Shown here one piece after another: positions 1 to 4,686 of a DNA stretch of 5,293 nucleotides. The position numbers and the translations under genes were made by a program. The stretch is from contig JAGBRG010000057.1 of assembly GCA_017632495.1 (NCBI GenBank), forward strand, positions 1-5,293. Reading direction: 5' to 3'. Source of the DNA: Spirochaetales bacterium. GTDB lineage: Bacteria > Spirochaetota > Spirochaetia > Sphaerochaetales > Sphaerochaetaceae. The notes under the pieces are model-generated. The model did not search any database and had not been told where the DNA came from. It worked only from the letters and a program-made list of their open reading frames with translations. Every line of letters begins with the position of its first letter. Positions within the stretch are counted from its first letter, which is position 1.

Positions 1-1
1 T

Positions 2-46
2 CGCATTGTCTGCGAGAACCCGAAGCATAAACAGAGACAGAAATAA
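2..46 (+). CDS. rpmJ: 50S ribosomal protein L36, C-terminal end (5' truncated)
   Basis: Only the last 14 codons and the TAA stop are present; the start lies before the window. They read RIVCENPKHKQRQK, which fits the very conserved L36 C-terminus (B. subtilis ends in ICENPKHKQKQG). L36 is a protein of about 37 residues in the large subunit that holds a zinc ion through three Cys and one His. The Cys in VCENP and the His in PKHK would be the last two ligands; the first two cysteines are outside the window. The final residue is Lys rather than the usual Gly, a small variation. The gene sits directly before rpsM, as is common at the junction of the spc and alpha ribosomal-protein clusters, and is probably co-transcribed with it because the gap is only 15 bases. 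Confidence 0.93.
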   Translation, partial: RIVCENPKHKQRQK

Positions 47-50
47 TTAG

Positions 51-55
51 GGAGG
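51..55 (+). promoter_or_regulatory. Shine-Dalgarno sequence of rpsM
   Basis: GGAGG lies 6 bases before the ATG at 62. It decides the start: the in-frame TTG at 59 would be only 3 bases from this site, too close to be used. Confidence 0.88.
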
Positions 56-61
56 CCTTTG

Positions 62-427
62 ATGGCAAGAATTGCAGGTGTAGATTTACCTAACAAGGCT
101 ACAAAGATTGCTTTGACATACATCTACGGAATCGGAAGAACCTCCGCTGAAGAGATTTGCAAGAAGACCGGAGTTGATCCGGATGCTCGCATCAACACCC
201 TCAGCGCAGACGTTCTGGCCGAGCTCCGTAAGGTGATTGAGAATGACTATACTGTCGAAGGTAGACTTCGCACACAGGTCAACCTCAACATTAAGAGACT
301 GATGGACATCGGTTGCTATCGCGGTCTCAGACACAGAAAGGGACTTCCTGTACGTGGTCAGAGAACAAAGACCAACGCACGTACTCGTAAGGGTAAGAAG
401 AAGACCATCGCCGGAAAGAAGAAGTAA
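62..427 (+). CDS. rpsM: 30S ribosomal protein S13
   Basis: S13 sits in the head of the small subunit, contacts 16S rRNA and the P-site tRNA, and forms intersubunit bridges with the 50S. The 121-residue product begins MARIAGVDLP, the universal S13 N-terminus. It carries the helix-two-turn-helix region with YGIGRTSAEEI around residues 22-32 and the signature GCYRGLRHRKGLPVRGQRT at 84-102. It ends in the basic tail (residues 103-121, rich in Lys/Arg) that reaches toward tRNA. Length is normal for the family. ATG at 62 is chosen over the in-frame TTG at 59 because of the Shine-Dalgarno spacing and the conserved N-terminus. The next gene, rpsK, follows after 10 bases. In E. coli S4 represses this operon through a leader before rpsM, but only 15 bases separate rpmJ and rpsM here. 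Confidence 0.98.
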   Translation: MARIAGVDLPNKATKIALTYIYGIGRTSAEEICKKTGVDPDARINTLSADVLAELRKVIENDYTVEGRLRTQVNLNIKRLMDIGCYRGLRHRKGLPVRGQRTKTNARTRKGKKKTIAGKKK

Positions 428-431
428 GGAG
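425..431 (+). promoter_or_regulatory. Shine-Dalgarno sequence of rpsK, overlapping the rpsM stop
   Basis: TAAGGAG contains the TAA stop of rpsM and the AAGGAG ribosome-binding site of rpsK, with 6 bases to the ATG at 438. A ribosome terminating on rpsM therefore sits on the next initiation signal, which favours coupled translation. Confidence 0.85.
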
Positions 432-437
432 TAGATT

Positions 438-824
438 ATGGCAACAACCACAAAGCGTAAAGCTAAGGTCAAGAAGACCGTATTTGAAGGCAATGTCTAT
501 ATCCAGGCTACTTTCAACAACACCATCGTGACGATTACCGATCTGAACGGAAACGCCATCTCATGGTCAAGTGCCGGCGGTCTCGGATTCCGTGGAGCTA
601 AGAAGTCAACTCCTTATGCTGCTCAGACAACTTGTGAGACAGCAGCTAAGAAGGCTCTTGATTTCGGTCTCCGCGAGGTCAACGTCTTTGTTAAGGGCCC
701 GGGTCAGGGACGCGAAAGTGCCATTCGCTGCCTCGGCGCTCTCGGACTCAAGGTCCGCTCAATCCGTGATGTGACTCCGATTCCACACAACGGATGCAGA
801 CCGAGAAAGACCAGAAGAATCTGA
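438..824 (+). CDS. rpsK: 30S ribosomal protein S11
   Basis: S11 lies on the platform of the small subunit, near the E site and the 3' end of 16S rRNA, and pairs with S18/S6/S21 in E. coli. The 128-residue product has a basic N-terminus, then the conserved core: ATFNNTIVTITD (24-35), the glycine-rich SSAGGLGFRGAKKSTPYAAQ (44-63) and VKGPGQGRESAIR (85-97). It ends in DVTPIPHNGCRPRKTRRI (111-128), the family's C-terminal signature. The usual GPGPGR is GPGQGR here, a minor change. Length is normal. The start is set by AAGGAG 6 bases upstream. The gene lies between rpsM and rpsD with short gaps, consistent with one polycistronic transcript. Confidence 0.98.
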   Translation: MATTTKRKAKVKKTVFEGNVYIQATFNNTIVTITDLNGNAISWSSAGGLGFRGAKKSTPYAAQTTCETAAKKALDFGLREVNVFVKGPGQGRESAIRCLGALGLKVRSIRDVTPIPHNGCRPRKTRRI

Positions 825-825
825 C

Positions 826-831
826 GAGGAG
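826..831 (+). promoter_or_regulatory. Shine-Dalgarno sequence of rpsD
   Basis: GAGGAG starts one base after the rpsK TGA stop and lies 7 bases before the rpsD ATG at 839. Confidence 0.85.
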
Positions 832-838
832 ATAGAAA

Positions 839-1480
839 ATGGCAAGATATACAGGACCAAAGTGCAGATACTGCAGAGCTGAGAGAGCTAAGCTCTTTTT
901 GAAGGGTTCAAGATGCCTTTCCGCAAAGTGCCCGATGAACAATCCGGCAGAGTGCGGTCTTCCTGGCAAGGATCCGAAGGCTCGTGCAAAGAAGCCCACA
1001 GACTATGCATTGATGCTTCGCGCAAAGCAGAAGCTCAAGAGAATCTATTGCATGCTTGAGAAGCAGTTCAAGCTCACATTCGACGAGGCTTCAAGGCTCT
1101 CCGGTAAGACCGGTGACAACCTTATCGGCCTGCTCGAGCGCAGACTTGACAACGTTGTCTTCAGAATGCATTTCGCATGCAGCCGCTCGCAGGCAGCACA
1201 GCTTGTCAGTCACGGTCACGTCTTCGTCAACGGAAAGCGTGTTGACATCCCGTCATACAGACTTAAGGCTGGTGATGAGATCGAGATCGCTCCGCAGAGC
1301 AAGAAGCTGGTCATGATCAAAGAGAACCTCGTTGAGGTCAGCAAGAGCGGTGTTTGCCCATGGCTCACTGTCGATGCGGACAACATGAAGGGACAGTTTG
1401 TTGCTGTTCCCAGAAAGGAAGAGGTTAAGGAGCTTGAGGGAGTCAACGAGCAGCTTGTTGTTGAGTTGTATTCCAGATAA
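839..1480 (+). CDS. rpsD: 30S ribosomal protein S4, zinc-binding form
   Basis: S4 is a primary 16S rRNA-binding protein that nucleates assembly of the 30S body and lines the mRNA entry channel. In several bacteria it also represses its own operon. The 213-residue product begins MARYTGPKCRYCR and has cysteines at 9, 12, 26 and 31 (C-x2-C-x13-C-x4-C), the zinc-knuckle form seen in Thermus-type S4. The GKTGDNLIGLLERRLDNVVFR stretch (89-109) leads into the S4 RNA-binding domain (about 100-162), including SRSQAAQLVSHGHVFVNGK at 115-133. The C-terminal part ends VNEQLVVELYSR, the normal family end. Its place between rpsK and rpoA matches the E. coli alpha operon, whereas in Bacillus rpsD is elsewhere. 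A 63-base gap with a hairpin separates it from rpoA. Confidence 0.98.
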   Translation: MARYTGPKCRYCRAERAKLFLKGSRCLSAKCPMNNPAECGLPGKDPKARAKKPTDYALMLRAKQKLKRIYCMLEKQFKLTFDEASRLSGKTGDNLIGLLERRLDNVVFRMHFACSRSQAAQLVSHGHVFVNGKRVDIPSYRLKAGDEIEIAPQSKKLVMIKENLVEVSKSGVCPWLTVDADNMKGQFVAVPRKEEVKELEGVNEQLVVELYSR

Positions 1481-1500
1481 GCTTTGAGTTTCGTCGCCGA

Positions 1501-1521
1501 GGCTGCCTGAAAAAGGCGGCC
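1501..1521 (+). promoter_or_regulatory. Intercistronic hairpin between rpsD and rpoA
   Basis: GGCTGCCT (1501-1508) pairs with AGGCGGCC (1514-1521) as an 8-bp stem with one U-G wobble around the loop GAAAA (1509-1513). A further TCG/CGA pairing (1494-1496 with 1523-1525) is possible across a bulge. No T run follows, so it is not a standard intrinsic terminator. It lies 22 bases before the rpoA ATG and 11 bases before its Shine-Dalgarno sequence. A role in mRNA processing, stability, or control of rpoA translation is inference; the sequence shows only the foldable inverted repeat. Confidence 0.6.
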
Positions 1522-1532
1522 ACGAGCAAGAT

Positions 1533-1538
1533 AAGGAG
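1533..1538 (+). promoter_or_regulatory. Shine-Dalgarno sequence of rpoA
   Basis: AAGGAG lies 5 bases before the ATG at 1544. The in-frame GTG at 1538 overlaps the last base of this site and cannot be the start it serves. Confidence 0.87.
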
Positions 1539-1543
1539 TGTCA

Positions 1544-2596
1544 ATGGCACGCAAGAACCTAATGAAGGGTTTCAAGAAACCCAGATCGATCTCAATGGAG
1601 CACAGCAAAGTCGAGGCCAATTACGGCAAGTTCACAGCCTATCCCTTCGAGAGAGGCTTCGGAACCACAATCGGTAACACACTTCGCAGAGTTCTCTTGT
1701 CTTCAATTCAGGGTTATGCAGTCACCGCTGTATGGTTCACATACTATGATGCAGACGGAACTTCCCATCTGATTTCCAGCGAGTTCGAGGCTATTCCGGG
1801 AGTCAAGCAGGATATTTGCGAGATCATCGCCCGCCTGAAGAAGCTCAGACTCACAATGCCTGAAGATGTCGAGTCGACCACAATCTCCCTCGAGTGCAAG
1901 GGCCCGGGAACAATCACCGGAGCTGACTTCGAGAAGGACCGCATTGAGGTCATCAACAAGGATCTTGAGATCTTCGACATGATGGATGACACCAATCTTG
2001 AGATGATGGTTCAGATTGACTTTGCCAGAGGTTATGTCCCGGCAGAGATCAGCCAGAACTACGTCGAGGTCATCGGTACAATTCCCGTCGATGCAATCTT
2101 CTCACCGGTCACACGCGTGAAGTATTCCATCGAGCCGACCCGTGTCGGTCAGAGAAATGACTATGACAAGCTGAATCTCGAGATCTGGACAGACGGTACA
2201 ATCTCTCCGGAGAATGCACTGGCTGAGGCTGCAAAGATCGCCAAGGACCATTTTTCCATCTTCATCAACTTTGATGAGAGCATGGTCAACAGCAGTGACG
2301 AGGTTGACGAGGAAGAGGAGAAGATCAGAAAGATCCTCAACACTTCCGTCGAGGAGCTGGAGCTCACAGTCCGTTCAAGCAACTGTCTGAAGAACGCCAA
2401 CATCCGCACAATCGGAGACCTCACAAAGATGACGGAGGAGGAGATTGCCAAGACAAGAAACTTCGGTAAGAAGTCCCTCTCTGAAATCAAAGAAAAGCTC
2501 AAGGAGTGGAACCTTGGACTTGGAATGACAGATTACAGTGTCCTGAAGAACTCAATCAGAGTCCCGGGCAACAAGGAAGAGAACAATGAAGCATAA
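1544..2596 (+). CDS. rpoA: DNA-directed RNA polymerase subunit alpha
   Basis: The alpha dimer is the assembly platform for beta and beta', and its C-terminal domain binds UP elements and activators. The product is 350 residues. The N-terminal domain (about 1-245) contains PFERGFGTTIGNTLRRVLLSSIQG at 34-57, the dimer/beta-contact motif, and IPVDAIFSPVTRVKYSIEPTRVGQRNDYDKL at 180-210. An acidic linker (DEVDEEEE, 252-259) leads to the C-terminal domain (about 263-328). That domain has LTVRSSNCLKNANIRTIGDL and FGKKSLSEIK; Arg277 matches the DNA-binding Arg265 of E. coli, so UP-element recognition should be intact. The N-terminus MARKNLMKGFKKP is unlike E. coli or Bacillus and recalls spirochaetes. 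ATG at 1544 is chosen over GTG at 1538 because GTG lies inside the Shine-Dalgarno site. The 3' end overlaps rplQ by 11 bases. Confidence 0.98.
   Translation: MARKNLMKGFKKPRSISMEHSKVEANYGKFTAYPFERGFGTTIGNTLRRVLLSSIQGYAVTAVWFTYYDADGTSHLISSEFEAIPGVKQDICEIIARLKKLRLTMPEDVESTTISLECKGPGTITGADFEKDRIEVINKDLEIFDMMDDTNLEMMVQIDFARGYVPAEISQNYVEVIGTIPVDAIFSPVTRVKYSIEPTRVGQRNDYDKLNLEIWTDGTISPENALAEAAKIAKDHFSIFINFDESMVNSSDEVDEEEEKIRKILNTSVEELELTVRSSNCLKNANIRTIGDLTKMTEEEIAKTRNFGKKSLSEIKEKLKEWNLGLGMTDYSVLKNSIRVPGNKEENNEA
2573..2579 (+). promoter_or_regulatory. Probable Shine-Dalgarno sequence of rplQ inside the rpoA 3' end
   Basis: AAGGAAG lies 6 bases before the ATG at 2586, within rpoA codons. The match to the anti-SD is weaker than for the upstream genes, so coupling to rpoA translation may help. 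Confidence 0.55.
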
Positions 2597-2993
2597 GATT
2601 GGATTCAACGCTCTGAGCAGAAACAACGCAGAACGCAAAGCCCTCAAGAGAAACATGGTGACAAGCCTGTTCCGCTTCGAGAGAATCGAGACAACCAAGG
2701 CCAAGGCCAAGGAAGTCCAGCGTCTTGCTGAGAAGATGATCACAAGAGCCAAGGTTGACAATGTGCACAACCGCAGACTTACCTCTGCCATCCTTTTTGA
2801 TGAGGCAGTCGTAAACAAACTGTTCACCGAGATCGCTCCGCTTTATGCTGACGTAAACGGTGGATACACCAGAATCATCAAGACAGCAAACCGCCTTGGT
2901 GATGCCGCCGAGATGGCAATCCTTGAGCTGACAAAGAAGACTGAGAAGCCTGAGAAGAAAGCCAAGGAGAAGAAGGAAGAGAAGAAGGACTGA
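2586..2993 (+). CDS. rplQ: 50S ribosomal protein L17
   Basis: L17 binds 23S rRNA on the large subunit near the exit-tunnel side. The product is 135 residues. It begins MKHKIGFNALSRNNAERKALKRNMVTSLF, the L17 pattern of a basic N-terminus followed by RNM-SL. It continues with IETTKAKAKEVQRLAEKMITRAK (34-56), and the signature GGYTRIIKTANRLGDAAEMAILEL lies near residues 92-115. Beyond that the family usually stops within a few residues, but this protein has a Lys/Glu-rich low-complexity tail (about 116-135), probably disordered. The gene starts 11 bases inside rpoA, in another frame, which points to translational coupling. It is the last gene of the ribosomal operon, followed by an intrinsic terminator. 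Confidence 0.97.
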   Translation: MKHKIGFNALSRNNAERKALKRNMVTSLFRFERIETTKAKAKEVQRLAEKMITRAKVDNVHNRRLTSAILFDEAVVNKLFTEIAPLYADVNGGYTRIIKTANRLGDAAEMAILELTKKTEKPEKKAKEKKEEKKD

Positions 2994-2998
2994 GTCCT

Positions 2999-3027
2999 GC
3001 CTTCCTGACAAGGCCCTGAAAACGGGC
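2999..3027 (+). other. Two short, mutually exclusive hairpins after rplQ
   Basis: GCCTT (2999-3003) can pair with AAGGC (3010-3014) around CCTGAC, or GCCC (3013-3016) can pair with GGGC (3024-3027) around TGAAAAC. They share bases 3013-3014, so only one can form fully at a time. Both stems are short (5 and 4 bp) and could be chance; no function is claimed. Confidence 0.3.
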
Positions 3028-3030
3028 AAG

Positions 3031-3058
3031 CCGGAGTTGTTGCAACTCCGGTTTTTTT
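3031..3058 (+). terminator. Intrinsic (rho-independent) terminator of the ribosomal operon
   Basis: CCGGAGTTG (3031-3039) and CAACTCCGG (3043-3051) form a perfect 9-bp stem with loop TTG (or 8 bp with a 5-base loop). Seven T residues follow at once (3052-3058). This is a textbook intrinsic terminator on the + strand, 38 bases after the rplQ stop, and marks the end of the rpsM-rplQ block. No matching long A run precedes the stem, so it should act in one direction only. Confidence 0.95.
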
Positions 3059-3070
3059 ATGTGTAAATAG

Positions 3071-3091
3071 TTACTAAATTCAATTTTAAAT
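3071..3091 (+). promoter_or_regulatory. AT-rich tract upstream of the rny promoter, possible UP element
   Basis: Eighteen of these 21 bases are A or T, just upstream of the -35 box, where the alpha C-terminal domain contacts UP elements. The rpoA in this window retains the Arg needed for that contact. The assignment rests on composition and position only. Confidence 0.4.
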
Positions 3092-3097
3092 CTTGCC

Positions 3098-3126
3098 TTG
3101 ACAGTATTTTCCCCAGCTTATAAGAT
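3098..3126 (+). promoter_or_regulatory. Probable housekeeping-sigma promoter of rny-ymdB
   Basis: An exact TTGACA -35 box lies at 3098-3103. Two -10 readings are possible: TATAAG at 3119-3124 (5 of 6, spacer 15) or TAAGAT at 3121-3126 (4 of 6, spacer 17). Transcription would start near 3131-3133, giving a leader of about 20 bases with the Shine-Dalgarno sequence. It lies in the noncoding AT-rich stretch right after the terminator, where a promoter is expected. Other TTGACA strings in the window lie inside genes without a -10. Confidence 0.72.
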
Positions 3127-3140
3127 TAATCAGTTAAAAA

Positions 3141-3147
3141 GGGGGAG
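3141..3147 (+). promoter_or_regulatory. Shine-Dalgarno sequence of rny
   Basis: GGGGGAG lies 4 bases before the ATG at 3152. It supports this start over the in-frame TTG at 3098, which is the -35 box and would lie upstream of the transcript. Confidence 0.82.
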
Positions 3148-3151
3148 TAGT

Positions 3152-4681
3152 ATGAATACACTCATATGGATCCTTCTTTGTCTATGTTGTATTGGAATCG
3201 GCTGGCTTGGCCGCTGGCTGTATGGAAAATTTAAGCTTACTTCAGTTGAGCAGCAGGCTGTGAGACTGAACCAAGAAGCTATTAAAGAAGCCGAAGCTAA
3301 AAGCAAGGAACTCTTGCTTGAGACTAGAGATACACTCCTGAAGGAGCAGAAGCAGCAGGAACGCGAAGAGCGTGACAGACGTGCAGAGCTGCAGCGCTAC
3401 GAGAGGCGTCTGCTTCAGAAGGAAGAGAACTTGGAGAAAATCCAGGAAACCCTGGATTCCGTCAAGTCTAGACAACAGGATAAAGAAGCAAAGCTTGCTG
3501 TCCGTGAAAAGCAGATAGCAGAAAGTGAAGCCAAATGGCAGACTGAAATCGAGCGCGTCGCCGCCATGACAAGCGACGAGGCCAAGACCCTACTCATTGA
3601 AAAGATGCAGAACGAGGCCCGCAGAGACGGGCAGAGCCTGATCAACAAGATTGAGCAGGAAGCCATTGCAAAGGCTGACAAAACCGCCCGCGACATCATC
3701 GTCACCACAATACAGAGACTGGCTACTGAGGTTGTTTCCGAAAGTACCGTCAGTTCTGTAAGCCTGCCAAGTGACGAGATGAAGGGTAGAATCATCGGCC
3801 GTGAGGGAAGAAACATCAGAGCCCTTGAGACGCTCACCGGTGCTGACATCATAATCGACGATACTCCGGAAGCTGTCGTCATCTCTTGTTTCGACCCGAT
3901 CAGAAAAGAGATCGCCAGAGTCTCCCTTGAGCGTCTGGTCCAGGACGGAAGAATCCATCCGGCCCGCATCGAGGAAGTTGTCACAAAGGTCACCAAGGAA
4001 GTTAACCGCATCTGTGCCGAAGAGGGTGATAAGGTCGTCTTTGATCTTGGAATCCACAACATGAGCCAGGAAGAGGTCAGAGCCCTTGGAAGGCTGTTCT
4101 TCAGAACAAGCTACGGCCAGAACGTTCTTGCACACTCACGTGAAGTCGCAGTTATTGCCGGCATGATCGCCTCCGAAGTCGGAGCCGATGTGGCAGTGGC
4201 AAGACGCGGCGGACTTCTGCATGACATCGGAAAGGGCATTGCCTCCGAAAGCGAAGCCAACCATGCCGAACTTGGTGCCGAGCTTGCCAAGCGCCTCGGT
4301 GAGGAGCCCAGAATCGTCAATGCGATCGAGTCCCACCACAACGACGTTGAGCCGTGCTGCGTTGAAAGCATCATAGTTCAGATTGCCGACGCCATCAGTG
4401 CAGCCCGCCCGGGTGCAAGACGCGAGACACTTGATAACTACATCAAGAGACTTGAAAGCCTTGAGGAGATTGCTGTCTCCTTCGAAGGTGTCGACAAGGC
4501 ATTTGCAATCCAGGCCGGACGTGAGCTTCGTATTCTGGTCAATGCCGAGACCGTCACAGACGACGGAGCCAAGGATATCGCCAAGGGAATCGCCAGCCGC
4601 ATAGAGGCCGAGCTCAGATACCCCGGAAGGATCAAGGTTACAATCATCCGTGAGATGAGAGCCGTCGAATACGCCAGATAA
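3152..4681 (+). CDS. rny: Ribonuclease Y
   Basis: RNase Y is a membrane-anchored endoribonuclease that starts decay and processing of many mRNAs in bacteria that often lack RNase E. The product is 509 residues, normal for the family. Residues 4-23 form one transmembrane helix with positive charges after it (R21, K26, K28) and none before, placing the bulk of the protein in the cytoplasm. A long charged coiled coil spans about 30-195. A KH domain follows (about 204-265) with the GxxG loop GREG at 216-219. The HD domain has H328, the H357-D358 pair in LLHDIGK, H371, H395/H396 in ESHHNDVEP and D413 in ADAISAARPGARRE. The end, IKVTIIREMRAVEYAR, is the family's C-terminus. All expected metal-site residues are present, so it should be active. 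It has its own promoter and is followed by ymdB. Confidence 0.97.
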   Translation: MNTLIWILLCLCCIGIGWLGRWLYGKFKLTSVEQQAVRLNQEAIKEAEAKSKELLLETRDTLLKEQKQQEREERDRRAELQRYERRLLQKEENLEKIQETLDSVKSRQQDKEAKLAVREKQIAESEAKWQTEIERVAAMTSDEAKTLLIEKMQNEARRDGQSLINKIEQEAIAKADKTARDIIVTTIQRLATEVVSESTVSSVSLPSDEMKGRIIGREGRNIRALETLTGADIIIDDTPEAVVISCFDPIRKEIARVSLERLVQDGRIHPARIEEVVTKVTKEVNRICAEEGDKVVFDLGIHNMSQEEVRALGRLFFRTSYGQNVLAHSREVAVIAGMIASEVGADVAVARRGGLLHDIGKGIASESEANHAELGAELAKRLGEEPRIVNAIESHHNDVEPCCVESIIVQIADAISAARPGARRETLDNYIKRLESLEEIAVSFEGVDKAFAIQAGRELRILVNAETVTDDGAKDIAKGIASRIEAELRYPGRIKVTIIREMRAVEYAR

Positions 4682-4686
4682 TAGTT

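Noticed and set aside
59..61. TTG as alternative start of rpsM
   Set aside because: It is only 3 bases from the GGAGG and would add a Met before the universal MARIAGVDLP start.
86..493. Long open frame on the - strand across rpsM/rpsK
   Set aside because: It lies antisense to two certain ribosomal genes, has no recognisable protein family and no ribosome-binding site I can support. It is a by-product of their codon use.
1146..1151. TTGACA strings inside genes (also at 1242-1247 and 2755-2760) as internal promoters
   Set aside because: They encode Leu-Asp or Val-Asp codons in S4 and L17, and no -10-like sequence is found 15-18 bases downstream.
1148..1159. Perfect 12-base palindrome GACAACGTTGTC in rpsD
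   Set aside because: It encodes DNVV of the conserved S4 motif RLDNVV, so the protein sequence explains it; there is no second copy to suggest an operator.
1501..1530. rpsD-rpoA hairpin as an intrinsic terminator
   Set aside because: The stem is good, but ACGAGCAAG follows with no T run.
2556..3029. 157-codon open frame on the - strand over rplQ
   Set aside because: It starts between rplQ and the terminator and covers L17 in antisense. Its Leu-rich start is the complement of the Lys/Glu tail codons, so it is not a membrane protein.
3098..3151. TTG start giving rny an 18-residue N-terminal extension
   Set aside because: The TTG is part of the -35 box and lies upstream of the expected transcript start. 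ATG at 3152 has GGGGGAG before it and gives the normal N-terminal membrane anchor.
3152..3190. Lipoprotein signal at the RNase Y N-terminus (ILLC)
   Set aside because: There is no Lys/Arg in the first residues and Leu rather than Gly/Ala/Ser stands before the Cys. It is the normal single membrane anchor of RNase Y.
3415..4062. 215-codon open frame on the - strand within rny
   Set aside because: It is fully antisense to the coiled coil, KH and early HD regions of RNase Y. The product is Ser/Ile/Leu-rich, as expected from reading GA-rich codons backwards, with no domain.
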